Assembly: GCA_918797485.1 (NCBI GenBank)
Contig: CAKKNE010000002.1
Coordinates: forward strand, 2,756,501 to 2,820,500
Reading direction: 5' to 3'
Length of the DNA stretch: 64,000 nucleotides
From: Pelagomonas calceolata
Lineage: Eukaryota > Sar > Pelagophyceae > Pelagomonadales > Pelagomonadaceae
Part shown: positions 41,256-53,500 of the stretch, in pieces
Position numbering within the stretch: the stretch's first letter is position 1
Layout of the letters: every line of letters begins with the position of its first letter
Position numbers and translations under genes: made by a program
Notes under the pieces: model-generated
What the model was told of the DNA's origin: nothing
The model's database searches: none
What the model saw: only the letters and a program-made list of their open reading frames with translations

Positions 41256-43076
41256 CTACTTCCTCATCTTTTTGGACGCGCCCGGCGCGGCCGCGGCCTT
41301 GCGCTTCGCGAGGCCCGCCGGGAACATCTTCGCCGCGGCGAGGACGAAGCCGAAGAAGGGCGGGCTCGGGTTCTGCGGCCGGCTCTTGAACTCCGGGTGG
41401 AATTGGGCCGCGAAGTAGAACGGGTGCGCCGTGCGCGGCAGCTCGACGATCTCCATGCGCGTGTTCGTGTCGTCCTTGCCGACGAAGCGGAGGCCCGCCT
41501 TTTCCAGCTCGGGCACGACGTCGGGGTTCACCTCGTAGCGGTGCCGGTGGCGCTCCGGCACGGAGGCCGCGCCGCGGTAGACCAAGGACGCGATCGACGC
41601 CTCGCCCTTCTTCGTCCAGGCGTCCTCGTGGATGATCGTGTCGCGCGCGCCCAGGCGCATCGTGCCGCCCATCTCGCCCTTCTCGCCGAGGGCCTCCGGC
41701 ATGAAGATGACGGTCGGCTTCTCGCACTCCTTGTCGAACTCCGTCGAGTGCGCGCCGGCCCAGCCCAGCTTGTTGCGGGCGTACTCGACGACGGCGACCT
41801 GCATGCCCAGGCAGACGCCGAGGTAGGGCTTCTTCTGCTCGCGACAGAACTTGGCGCACGCGATCATGCCCTCGACGCCCCGTACCCCAAAGCCGCCGGG
41901 CACGACGACGCCGTCGGCGTTCTTGACCTTCTCCCAGGCCTCCTCGCCGCCCTCGGCGCCCGGCTCGAGCTTCTCCGAGTCCACGTACTCGAGGTCTAGG
42001 CGTCTTCCGCACTCGATCGACGAATGTTTGAGAGCCTTGTAGACCGACAAGTAGGCATCTTGTAAATTGGTATACTTGCCAACGAGCGCGATGGTCACGG
42101 CCTCAGTGAAGGTCTCGATCGATTCCGCCATGGCGCGCCAGGCCGCGAGGTCGCAGCGGCCTTCCCGCTGCGCGGCCATGCCGCAGTCCCTTGTTAGTTC
42201 GAGGCGGTTCCTCAAAATCTCGTCCATGCCCTGCTTCTCGAGCATGAGCGGGACGTGGTAGATGTTCGGCACGTCGTGCACGCTGAGGACGCGCGACGGG
42301 TCGACGTGGCAAAAGATGCCGAGTTTCTTCCGCGTGGCCTCCTCGAGCTCGGACTCGCCGCGGCAGACGATGACGTCCGGCGACAGGCCCAATCCTCTCA
42401 ACTCCTTGACGCCGTGCTGCGTCGGCTTCGTTTTTTGCTCGCCGACCACACCTAGACACGGCACCAGCGAGACGTGCACGAGACAAAAGTTCTCGCGCTT
42501 CACCTGGAACTGGAACTGCCGGAGAGCCTCCAAGAACACGGCAGACTCGATGTCGCCGACCGTGCCGCCCACTTCAACTAAACACACGTCCGGCGCGCCG
42601 GGCCGGCCGTCGGTCGGCACGCGCGCAACTTTTTCGATCCACTCCTGGATCTCGTTCGTCACGTGGGGCACGACCTGGACCGTCTTGCCCAGGTAGTCGC
42701 CCTTGCGCTCCCGCTCGATGACCTTGGCGTAGACCTTGCCCGTCGTGATGTTGTGGTCCCGCGTCAGAGCCAAGTCCAAAAAGCGCTCGTAGTTGCCCAG
42801 GTCCAAATCGGTCTCGCCACCATCATCTAAGACAAAGGTCTCGCCGTGCTCGAAGGGGCTCATCGTGCCCGCGTCCGTGTTTAGGTAGGGGTCGATCTTG
42901 ATCGATGTGACGCGCAACCCATTGGCCTTGAGCAATCTACCAATGGACGAAATCGTGATACCCTTGCCCAGGCCGCTCACGACGCCGCCCGTCACGACGA
43001 TGTACTTCATCTGGCGCTGGGGCGCCGCGGCGGCGGCTCCTGGCGTCGCGGCGGCGGGCGTCACGGGCGTGGCCAT
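41256..43076 (-). CDS. CTPS: CTP synthase, 606 aa
   Basis: Makes CTP from UTP, ATP and glutamine-derived ammonia in the cytosol, the last step of pyrimidine nucleotide synthesis. The N-terminal synthase domain has the P-loop [23 protein letters not shown], the [14 protein letters not shown] block and [11 protein letters not shown]. The C-terminal glutamine amidotransferase domain has the nucleophile in [10 protein letters not shown] and the His/Glu pair in [11 protein letters not shown]. All catalytic motifs are intact. ATG 43076 adds a 22-residue Ala/Pro-rich N-terminal leader before the usual MKYI start, which may be a local extension rather than a transit peptide. The C-terminal tail is Lys-rich. 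Full-length and single exon. Confidence 0.97.
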   Translation of the reverse strand: MATPVTPAAATPGAAAAAPQRQMKYIVVTGGVVSGLGKGITISSIGRLLKANGLRVTSIKIDPYLNTDAGTMSPFEHGETFVLDDGGETDLDLGNYERFLDLALTRDHNITTGKVYAKVIERERKGDYLGKTVQVVPHVTNEIQEWIEKVARVPTDGRPGAPDVCLVEVGGTVGDIESAVFLEALRQFQFQVKRENFCLVHVSLVPCLGVVGEQKTKPTQHGVKELRGLGLSPDVIVCRGESELEEATRKKLGIFCHVDPSRVLSVHDVPNIYHVPLMLEKQGMDEILRNRLELTRDCGMAAQREGRCDLAAWRAMAESIETFTEAVTIALVGKYTNLQDAYLSVYKALKHSSIECGRRLDLEYVDSEKLEPGAEGGEEAWEKVKNADGVVVPGGFGVRGVEGMIACAKFCREQKKPYLGVCLGMQVAVVEYARNKLGWAGAHSTEFDKECEKPTVIFMPEALGEKGEMGGTMRLGARDTIIHEDAWTKKGEASIASLVYRGAASVPERHRHRYEVNPDVVPELEKAGLRFVGKDDTNTRMEIVELPRTAHPFYFAAQFHPEFKSRPQNPSPPFFGFVLAAAKMFPAGLAKRKAAAAPGASKKMRK

Positions 43077-43587
43077 TTAGTGCGGCGTTGCCGGACCTGC
43101 GGCGGCGTCGGGCGTGAGGCGTGGGTGTGTGGGCGCTGCGCGAGGCGTCGCCGCGCCGCCGCGGCCGAGCACTGCTCCGGGCGACATTTGAATGCCCGGC
43201 CGCGAACTCGCGCTGCAGCTCGCGCGCGGCCTGGATCTCTCGCGATGCGCGAGCGTGGTACAAGTGCTCGTTTTACGCGCTGTCTTTGACCGCTCGGTGC
43301 AACACGGCGCCTGGAGTGCTGCTAAAATGGCCGGTGCTGTTTTGCTTTGACAACCCGGGCGAATTGAGTCCGCCTTGCGCGAGCGCTCCTTCGACGGCTG
43401 CCCGGCCTTCGTGAAGGCTGCATCTACCGCGCAGAGGCGTGTGCTTTGCCGCTGAAAAACCCGTGCTTGCACTTGCAGTCTGTGTTTTTTCAGTGTCAGC
43501 GCCTCCGTAGAGCGACAGACACACCTGTGAGCAGCTTAAATCACCGCCGTAGATCCGCCGCACCACACTCGCAACCAAAGACCCGCC
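43077..43587. other. Divergent promoter region (CTP synthase / plastid L17)
   Basis: 511 bp with no bipartite element and no supportable gene. Rich in CTGC/GCGC words, like the gaps at 11059-11458 and 22074-22600. Confidence 0.4.
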
Positions 43588-44034
43588 ATGATTCGCCGGA
43601 CGCTCGCCTGCGCGCTGGCCATCGCCGGCGCTACAGCGTTCGTCGCCGCGCCGCCGGCGCGCGCCGCCACGGCCCTCTGCGCCAGCCACGGCAAGCGTGG
43701 TTTCAAGAAGCTGTCACTTCCTGCTGACCAGCGCAAGGCGCTGCTGCGTTCGCTCACGACGGAGACGATCCGCCACGGCCGCATCACGACGACGCACACG
43801 CGCGCCAAGGAGGTCCAGAAGCACGTGGACAAGATGATCACGCTCGGCAAGCGCGGCGACCTGCACGCGCGGCGCCAGGCCATGGCCTGGATGTACGACA
43901 AGCAGCTCGTGCACGCGCTCTTCGACTCGGCGGCGGGCCGCTACGCCGACCGCGAGGGCGGCTACACGCGCGTGCTGCGCACGATGCCGCGGGCGGGCGA
44001 TAACGCGCCCATGGGCATCCTCGAGCTCGTCTAA
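43588..44034 (+). CDS. Plastid 50S ribosomal protein L17 (bL17c), nucleus-encoded, 148 aa
   Basis: ATG 43588 begins a bipartite plastid-targeting leader: a signal peptide [17 protein letters not shown] followed by [15 protein letters not shown], with Phe right after the expected cleavage site, the ASAFAP-type rule of heterokont plastids. The mature protein is bacterial-type L17: [36 protein letters not shown], the [19 protein letters not shown] helix, and the closing [25 protein letters not shown]17 sits at the tunnel exit of the large subunit. A mitochondrial destination is possible but less likely given the leader. This gene is the best evidence that the host has a red-lineage complex plastid. 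Confidence 0.92.
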   Translation: MIRRTLACALAIAGATAFVAAPPARAATALCASHGKRGFKKLSLPADQRKALLRSLTTETIRHGRITTTHTRAKEVQKHVDKMITLGKRGDLHARRQAMAWMYDKQLVHALFDSAAGRYADREGGYTRVLRTMPRAGDNAPMGILELV

Positions 44035-44507
44035 GGCTCGGGGTCGTTCGCCGCGAGAAAAGGACGTGTTTAATAATACTTACGAAGTAGTCGCGTCGGC
44101 ACACGCGCGTTCGGTCGTTTCGCCGCGACCGCGCCGGGATCGTACAGACTGGGTAGCCTTCCCGGGCTTGGCGCGTGGACGCGGGCGTACGGCGGGGCCA
44201 AAACACGGGAGGCAGACCGCCCGCGGTACTGGGGTATGACTTGAGGCTTACAACTCCTCGCCGGGGGCGCCCCTAGCCCTGCAAAAAATCGCACAGAACC
44301 CGTACTAGTAGCGCAAGTACTTGAGTACTCGGGAGCAGAGCTGTGAAATGACTCCCTAGCGCGCACATTTATTCACAAGAATTGCTGCGTAACTAATAAA
44401 ACGGAACCAGGCCGGCGGCGGCGGCGAACGAACAAAAAAACGCCGCGGCGCCCGCCAGTCACAGCCTACAAACAAAGTCAAGAGAACAAATTCGGTCGGC
44501 TGCCGCC
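44035..44507. other. Intergenic region upstream of the giant HECT gene
   Basis: 473 bp. It contains AGTACTTGAGTACT near 44316, an inverted repeat around a short centre. No element copy or RNA gene. Confidence 0.4.
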
Positions 44508-47500
44508 ATGGCCGCAGACGAACAATTAAGAAAACTCCTCGCCGCCCATGCCCCCAAAAGGACAACCACCGCCGCGCCTCCACAGCCCATCGACGACGAG
44601 GGCGCGGCCGCCGCGGCGCGCGCGGAGCTGCGGCGCCAGCGGCCGGCGTCGCGGAGCGACGCGCCGGCGGAGACGCTCGAGAGCGCGCTGAGCCAGGGCT
44701 CGGCGCGCGCCTTGGCCGCCGCGCTGGCGCGCATGCCCGCGAGCGGCGCGGCGACCGAGGCGCAGCGCGCCGACTGTAGAAAATTATTAGCCTTGCGGCC
44801 GCTGCCCTTGGATCGGTACGCGGCGGCATTGGCGGCGGCGGCCGAGCGCGAACGCGACGCCGCCTATAGAAGGGCGCGCGCCCGATTGCGCTTCGTCGAC
44901 GGCGGCGAGGCGACCGGCCCGGACGAGTTCGACGCGACGCGCATCGGCGCGCTGGCGGCCTGCTCCCAGCTCCGGGCGCCGCGCAAGCGCGACGTGGCCG
45001 CGGGCCGCGCGCGCTACTACTTCGAGGCGTCGCTCCGGTCGGCGGGCGCCGCGGGTACCTTAGGATGGGGCCGCCACGAGGCCGACGGGTCCACCACGAT
45101 CGTCGCCGCCATCACCTTTCGGGGCGGTATTAGGGAAGCGAGCTGGTCCTCGGTCGAAGACGATTACGGCGAGGACGTCGCTCTACTCAATGAAGAAGAC
45201 GAGCCGCCGGCGCCGCCGGCGCGGCGGCCGCGGCGCACGCCGGGCCAGCACCCTAATTCGGTCCAGGCGCCGCCGCAGCGCGTCGCCGGCTGTCTCTATG
45301 ATGCGCACTCGAACAGCGTGGCCTTTGCGCTCGACGGAGTCTGCGTGCGCGTGTGCCGCGTGCCGGGCGACGGCGGCCTCTTCCCGATCTGTCGGGCAGA
45401 CCCGAGCGCCGCGCCGTTAGATGATGATGATGAAGACGAGGAGCGCAAGGAGGCCGAGACGCGCGGCGTGCGGCTGAACGCGGGCGCGCAGTCTTTTAGT
45501 CGAGACCCCGAGGGGCTCGCGGCGTCGCTGCAAAAGGCCCTGCAACTCAAGGGCGAGCCGCGGCTGCGGTGTCGAGCCGCGCGGTCCGCGACGCGGGCGA
45601 CGTTTCTCAGAGGGGCCGTCAAAGCGCAAGCGACGGACGTGGCGACGCTCGAGGTCGTGTGCCGCTTCGATGAAAAGCCACCAGCACGCGTCTGCGTCGC
45701 GCGCGCGCCGGCCATGAGTTTGTGGGTGGAATTTGACGAAGACCGAGAACGGTGCGTCTGCGCGTTTTCCGGGTCAAGTGTCGCGTCGCCCTGGGTCCAG
45801 GCGCGCTTGGAGCGCTGGCGCCATCTCGCCGTGAGCATCGGCGACGACGGCCCGCCCTCGATGTACGGCGACGGCGCGCTGCTCGACGCGGCGCCGTGCG
45901 AGTTTGAACAAAATGATAGTGACGACGTCGCCTTCGGCCTGCCCTGCGACGACACGGCAGACCAATTCTGCGGCACTATTTCAGAGTGCCGCGCGTGGTC
46001 TTCATCTAGAACGCCGCGCGCCGTCTCGGCGCGGTGCGGCCGCGGCGCGTGCGCCGGCGACGAGCCGGACCTCATAGGCTTGTGGCCCCTCGACGAGGGC
46101 GTGGGTGGCGAAGCGCGGAACTGCGCCGTCCGGGCGCCGTCACCACTCAAGGAGGCGTGCGCCGTGTCTTCCGATGCATGGGTGCATGATGGTGATAACG
46201 ACGACGACGTCGAGACCGTCAGTCTACCGCAAGGCGACCCCGACGTGCTGGATCGGGAGGCCTTCCGGGACCCGGGCGACGACGACCCTGCGGAGCTGAC
46301 GGACGCGCTGATGGCTTGCGTGACAAGGGCTCGGGACGAAGAAGAGGCGTCGCTCCAAGTATTATCAATAGCGGCCCACGCGCGCACCTTCCAGCTGGCC
46401 TCTGTTGCATTGTGGGCCCAGCGCAGCGACGAGGACCAGGCTCGACGGTTGCGGGCGGACGCCGACGACGCGACGCGCTTGGTCGCGGGCCGGCCCCAGC
46501 TGCCGGCGGCGCTGCCGGCCTGCGCTTCTATGTTAACGCGGAGCCTCGCTTCCGTAAATGAGGTCTCGGCCGCCGCGGCGCTGTGCGCGGCGCGCTGGGC
46601 GCGCGCCGCCGCGGGGTGGCTACGAAGGTCGCGCGCATCGACGCGCGAGGCGGCGTTACCTAAAGCCGTGCGCGAGGAGCTGGTAAGGGCGGCCGTGCGC
46701 GTCGCCGAGGGGGCCCTCGGCACTGATGATGATATAGTGAGAAGGCACGCGCGCGTCGAGTGCGCGCGCCTCGTCGCCGACCACGCCGATCTGTTGTTTG
46801 ACGCCGTCGATGCAAGAAGGTCCTGCTTCGTGCGGTCGTTGGAGGACCACCCGGGCCTCCTGGCCGAGTTTCTTGGGAGGAGGTACGCGGCGAGCCCGCA
46901 ATTGTTGTCCGAGCTCGTGCCGCCGTCACTCCGGCCCGTGCGCTTGGGTAAGGCCCGGCGCCTCTGCACGAAGGCGGCGCAGGATGCCATTGATGACGCC
47001 AAAGCATTGACCGGGAATGGCGTCGAGTACACGGACAGGGCGCCGTGCCGGCGAGGCGACGTTTGCATTCTCACGACGCGGTCGCCGCGCGAGGCGCGGA
47101 CGGTGGGCATCGTGACGGACGTGGACGGCAACAATATAAAAGTAGAGTGGCGCGAGGGGCCCCGGAAGCGGCGGGCCGACCCGGTGCAAAAGTATCCCAA
47201 TGGAGACGTGTTGTTACGAAGGTGCTCGGCGCGGCGGGTCCTGGGGCCCGCGCTCGTGGGCGACGACGACGCGCCGCGGTGCCCGTCGGCCCTCAAGAAG
47301 CGGGTCTTAGTGGATGGCCTACGGCTCGTGGCGACGCGGAGCTGGCTCGCGCGGCGGCGCTTGTTGCTCGAGCCGCCCGACGCGCTGCCCGACGAGGCCA
47401 GCGGCGAGCCGCCGCCGGACCCGCGCGGCGACGTGGCGCGTTCGCGGACCTGCGACGACCTAAGAGCGCTCTACGAGGACGCGTGCGGCGAGTTCGGCTA

Positions 47501-50500
47501 TTGGCCGGCGACGCTCGACGACGCGACGGCGAACCAAGGCGAGGCCGAGGCGCGGTGCCTGACGTTGTTCGGGCGACTCATAGAGCTGCTCGACGGCCAC
47601 GCCTGGGCGCGGGACTTGTTTGACGCCATGCTCGCCGAGGCCGGCGCCGACGACGAAGAAATTGATAGTGAGCGCTTCTGCGGCGCGCCGCGGGTGCTGA
47701 GCCGAGTGGCGCGCGACCTCATGACTATTCCAAATCAAAAAGAGCGCGCCCTGTCCGCATTAGCCGCGCTGGCGCGCTTCGACGCCGTGGACGGCGCCGC
47801 GGCCAAAGAGCTGCTCGCCGCGCTCAAGAACAAAGCGGACGGGCCCGCGGCGGTCGTGGCGCGCGTCGCCGGGCTGGCCCTCGCGGCGCTGGCGCGGCCG
47901 CCGCCCCTGGCCTTGCAGGGCGTCGAGCCCTGCGCCTTTGACGAAGGCACGGGCGAGGCGGCCGTTCCCGCGTTCGCCTCCGTCAAAGACAACTGCACGT
48001 CCGTCGCCGCGCCTCTCCTAAATCTGGGCGGTGCCGTCCTCGAGCCGGCCGTCGAGGCACTCTGGCGCGCGAGCGTGATGCTCGGAGGCGACCCGGCGGA
48101 CGCGTTCGCGACGGCCGCGCCGGGCGTTCGCATCTGGGCCAAGGGCCGCGCCGCGGAGCACGTCCTCGAGGCGAGCGCGGCCCACGTCGTCGCGGCGAGC
48201 GCCGCCCTGGCCACGCTCGCGGCACAAGCGGCGCCGGCCGTCGCGCTCCGCGAGGCGACGCGCGACGACGCCGCGGAGCGCTGCCTGGCCTTCCGCCGGC
48301 GCGCGGCGCGGCGCGCTTCTGCTGCATCCAATCGCCGCTGGGCCCTGCGCGCGGCCCTCGAGCTCTACGAGGCGCTGCCGCCCGCGGCGCGCGGCCCGCT
48401 CGCGCGCGAGATCGCCCGCGCGCTCTGGCCGGGCTGCAACGCGGTGACGCCCCCGGACCGGGACGCCCTGGCCTACGCGCAGCGCGCGGTCGCCGCGGAC
48501 GGGTCCTTCGCGGCGCTCTACGGCGCGCTGGGCGAGGACGCGCTCCGGGCCGCGCGCGCGGGCGACGACGTCGCGCCGCTCCTGTCCTGCTTCTCCGACG
48601 ACACGCTGCCGCCAGAAACGGTGGAGACGCTCGTGAGCGTCGAGCGGGCGCTGCGGGACCGCGGGCGGCACGACGACGCGCGCGCGGCGCTCGAGACGCT
48701 CTTCAAGGTCCGGGCGCCGGCCGCGGCCCTCCTCGCCGCGGCGACGGCGCACGCGGCCAAGCTCCCCGAGTCGCACGCGGACCGCGCCTGCGCCGCGGTC
48801 TGCTTCGCCGTCGCGGACGCCGAGGGCGCCGCCTGGGCGCCGTTCTGCGCCGAGGTCGTCGCGCGGGCGCCGCCGCACGGCGACGCGCGCGCCGCCGGCT
48901 GGCGCCTCGCGGAGACGCTGCTGAAGCGGCCGGAGGCCGCGGGCGATGCTATTTGCGCCCTCGCGGCGCGCGCGCTCGAGGGCTGCCCGCGGCCGGGGCC
49001 CGCGCGCGCGGCGCGCGCGGCGCTCTGCCTCCCGGCGTCGGGCGCGGCGCCCCTCGCCGTCGCGACGCTGGCCGAGGGCGGCGCCAAGGCCACGGCCCTC
49101 CTCGAGGCGATCGGTCTGACGACCTTTCTGGGCGTCGACGGCCACGCGGAGAACCTCGACGGCGTCGCGGACGACGTCGCGGCGGCGGTCTTCGAGCTCT
49201 TCGCGACGCGCTGCCTCGACAACTCCGACTCCGAAAGCGACGAGCGCGGCCGCGCCGCCGCCGCGGCCGCGGCCGTGGCGCTGGCCGTCGCGGGCGTCGC
49301 GTCGGACGCGGGCCGCGCGCGGCGCGCGCGGCTGCGCGAGACGCTCGCGCGCGAGGGCCGCGGCGCGGCGCTGCTGCGCCTGGCGGCCGCGCCGCTCGCG
49401 GGCGTGCCCGGCCTCGGGGCCCTCGCGCGCCTGAAGGACGCCGCGACCGACGCGCGGCCCGCGGAGACCGCCGACGCGGCGGCCGTCGAGCGCCTCGCGG
49501 AGATGGGCTTCGACCGGGGCTGGTGCGAGACCGCCCTGCTCGACGCGCGCGGCGACGTCGACGCGGCTTTGGCGACGCTGCTTGGCCGCGCCGCGGACGC
49601 CGAGGCCGCGGCGGAGGCGCCCCCGGCGACCGACGACCCGTTCCCGCGCCACTACGCCTGCGAGCGCGCGGCGGTCGTCGTGCGGTCCGCGCCGCGGCGG
49701 ACGGCCCCGGCCGTCGCGCGCCTCGTCGACCACGACGTCGTCGCCGTCGAGCAGCGCGGCGCGTGGCTGCGCGTGCGCGCGGCGCGGCGCGGCGGCGGCG
49801 CGGCGCCACCGCGCGACGCCCTCTACGCGGCGTTCCAGGGCGGCCGCGTGGCGCTGAGCACGGGGTCCGTCGCGTCGACGGACGACGACGCGCCCGCGGC
49901 GCCGGCGCTGCATTTATTGAGGCGGGGCCTCGACACACCGGCGACGCCCGCCGCGCTGAGCGCCGAGAACTTGAGAAGGCGCCTGCGCAGCGACGGCGTC
50001 GTCCTGGGCAGCGGCTTCACGCCGCCGGAGCAGCAGCGCGCGCCCTCGGAGGTGAGCGCCGCGCCGTCGGAGATGACGGCGAACGTGAGCGACGTCGGCG
50101 AGCTGCTGCGCGGGTCGCGCCGCCAGGTCCGCGAGGTCACGGTCCAGGAGGAGCTCGACGACGACGACGACGACGGGGGCGACGACCAGGGGTCGCTCGT
50201 CGAGCCGGCCGGGTCTTTGATCGAGGACGCGTCCGCGGCGCCGAGCGTCTCGGCCACGGAGACGGAGGACGCGACGCGGACGACGGCGATCGACGCGTCC
50301 GTGGCGTCCTTCGAGCCGCCGGCGCGGCGCGCCGCGTCCATCGCGTCGAGCTGGACGAACGCGCGCGCGTCGCTCGCGGGCGACGACGGCGTGTCGGACC
50401 GCATCTCGGAGCAGCCCGATCAGGAGGAGTCCGACGACGCGTCGCTCGACGACGAGGACGCGTCGCTGGTCGAACCGGCGCGCGCGCCGCGGCCGCCCGC

Positions 50501-53500
50501 CCAGGCCTCCGGCTGGGTCCTCGCGGCGGACCTCGCGCCCTTTTGCGTGCGGCCCCGCCGGGCGCGCCCGGCCCGGGGTCCCGCGCCCTACCCGGGCCTC
50601 GAGCGCGACGTCGGCGACGAGGCCTACCGCCGCGACGACCGCTTCTTCGGCGCGCGGCACGGCAGCTCGCCGCCAGACGCCGACGCCTGCGCGGACGGCG
50701 CTCGAAGTGGATCAAGTCCGCTGGGCCGGACGCGGCGCGCGGCGCGCGCGGCGCCGGACGCGTGCTGGGCCGCGCTCTGGCGGCTGCGCGCGCGCGAGCT
50801 GCTCGTGGCTTTAGTGTCCGCGTGGGCGGCCGGCGACGAGGGCGTCGTCGAGGACGCGCGGCCGCTCGTCGCCTTATTGAGCGATGAGGAGGGCGTGCCG
50901 CGCGAGTTCGCGTCGTTTTTGGCGCTGGTCCTCTTCCGCGACTGGCGGCCGGCGTGGTGGCCGCGCGACGCGACGGCCAAGGCCTTGACGGGCCGGCCCG
51001 CGGCCGCGCCGCTGTCCTTTGAGCTGCGGGGCGCGCTGCTGCCGGCGCTGCTGCAGCGGCCGACGCGGCTGCTGCTGCGCCACGCGACGTTCGGGCCGCC
51101 GCTCGCCGCGGCGCTCGCGGACGTCTGTAGGCGGCACGTCGCGACGGACGCGGGCCCGAAGGCCGACGCGGACGCCTGCGCGGTGCTGTTTGGGGAGGAA
51201 GACGACCCGCTCGTCGTGAACGACGACGACGCCGTGAAGGGCGGCCGCCTCGCACTCGCGCAGTGGTGCTGCCGGACGCTCACGGAGGAGCCCACGGCGG
51301 CCCTCGACGGCGCCTTCGACGCCTTTTCGTCGCTCCTCGCGAGCGACGACCTGCGGCGCAAGCAGCACGCCTGCGCCGAGCTCGCGCGCGTGCTCGCGGC
51401 GCTGCAAGACCGCGGCGACGACGACAAAGCCTCAGAGCTCGCGCGGCGGCTGCCGCGGCGGCGCCTCGAGAATTTAGCAAGGCGGCGGTGCCTGCGCGAG
51501 GCCGAGGACGCGCCGGTCCACTCGCGCGTCTGCCAGGCCTTCGTGGACCTCGCGGCGCGCGTGAGGGCGCTCTGCCCGGCCGACGGCGAACATGACCGGG
51601 CGCGCTTCGCGCTCGAGCTGACGGGCGGCGAGGCGCGCGTCGAGGTGAACGCCGGCGACGTGCCGCCGCCCTGGACCGCGGAGTTCGTCTTGCGCCGCGA
51701 CCGGCTCGACGACGCGGCCGAGCCGCCGAACGACGACTCCGACGAGGACGACGACGACGCCACGGACGGCGGCGCGACGTGGCTCGCGCCCGTCGTCCTC
51801 GCGGGGTCGCGCGCGGGCGCGGAGCTGCGCCTCCAGCACGGCGGCGCGGCCTTTGGCGACGGCGGGCCGGACGCGCCGGACGAGGCCGCGTGCGTCTCCG
51901 TCGACGGCCAGACCTTTGAATATAAAGTGCCCACGGAGAAGTGGGTTCACCTCGCCTTCGTCTGCCGCGAGCGGCGCGCGACGTCGACGGCGGCGCTCTG
52001 CCCGCGCGCGTTCGACTCTTACGAAGCGGCGCCGAAGCACGTCGTCGAGCTCTTCGCGGACGGCCGCCTCGTGGGCTGCGTCGCGAGCGCGGCGGCCCTG
52101 CCGCTGGGCGCGGTGGGGCTGGTCGAGGGCGCGGCGCCGTCCACAGAAAAGCGGCCGCGCGCGCCGCCCGCGCGGTCGCCGCGCGCGCGCGTCGCGCTCG
52201 CGCGCTACTGGTGCGTCGCGCGCACGGCGGCGGACGTGCGGCGGTCCTGCGAGCGCCAGGCGCCCCTGGGCGCCGCCCGCGGGTTGTTGGCGGCCTTTCG
52301 GTTGGCCTTTGACGACGCCGAGGACGCGGGCTGGCCCGCGACGCGCGCGCCGTCCGTCGTGGAGGACGCCACGGGGAATCATCGAAGCGTGAACCTCGCG
52401 GGGGGCGCGGTCTGGATCAAGGCGCCGCGCGCGCCGCTCGAGCCCATCTGCAAAGAAAGAGAGCCCTTTGACTTTTTGGAGGCGCGCGGCACGACGACGC
52501 GACGGGCCGTGACCGGCGTGCAGGCCGGCGTGCTAGCCCGGGACAAGAACGAGGCCTTTGTGTTGCGACTAAGACGCAAGGGCGCGCAGCATTTGGAAGG
52601 GGAGGCCGAGTGGACGGAGCGCGGGCTCGTCTGCGCGGTCAAGGGCTCCGTGAAGGAGGACAAGTTCCGCGTGGTCGTCGGCGACGTGCTGCACGGCTCG
52701 TGCGGCGACGACTCCGACGACGACCCCGGGAGAGCCGACGACGAGCGCGCCTGCGACGGCTGCTGCGCGGTGTCGCCGCGCGACGCCGTTATTTCCGGAG
52801 AGCGGACGGCGTTCGGCGAGTGGTCCGGTAGTGTGGAGTTCGAGGTCGACGCGGTGCAGAAGCACTATGTGGACCAGGGTTTGTTGGACGAGGCGGCGCT
52901 GCCGAAGGGACTAGACGTGAGAGAAGTGGGCGGTGCGTTCGCGGACGCGAACGACGCACTCAGGACGCCGCGGCGCGCCCTGGTCGTGGCGGCCGCGAGC
53001 GGCGGGCGGTTCTGCGGCGTGGCGTCGGCGCCCGTCGCTTTTGATGGAGAGAGCGACGAGGACGACGCGCCGGCGTGCGACGCGTCGCGGCTCAAGGACG
53101 ACGACGCCGGCGTCAAGGCCGGCGACGCGTCGCTCGCCGCCGACGTCGCGGCCCGGGCCTGCGCGCGGAAGCTGTCGTCGTTAGATCTGGACAAGCCCCA
53201 GGCGCCCATCAAGGCCCAGGTCGACGCGGCGCTGGAGTTGGCAGACGCGGCGCGCGTCGCGCGCGCGAAAGCGCGGCGCCTGAATAAGCCCGTGGCCGAC
53301 GCGGCGACCTGCGCCGAGCGCGCGCGGCGGCGCGACGCGGGCCCGCCGCCGCGCGAGGTCTCGGCCAAGAAGCCGCCTCCCCAAAAGCCGCAAGACCCCG
53401 TGCCGCGCGGGTCGAGCGGCGGCCGCACGTCCACGAAGATCGTGGAGAAGGCGCCCAACCTCGGCTCGGCCAAGCAGAACACGCGGATTGTGGGCGAGCC

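Noticed and set aside
48018-49913. Long antisense open frames (up to 631 codons) inside the HECT gene
   Set aside because: Arg/Ala-rich shadow of a GC-rich coding strand, with no domain or plausible start.
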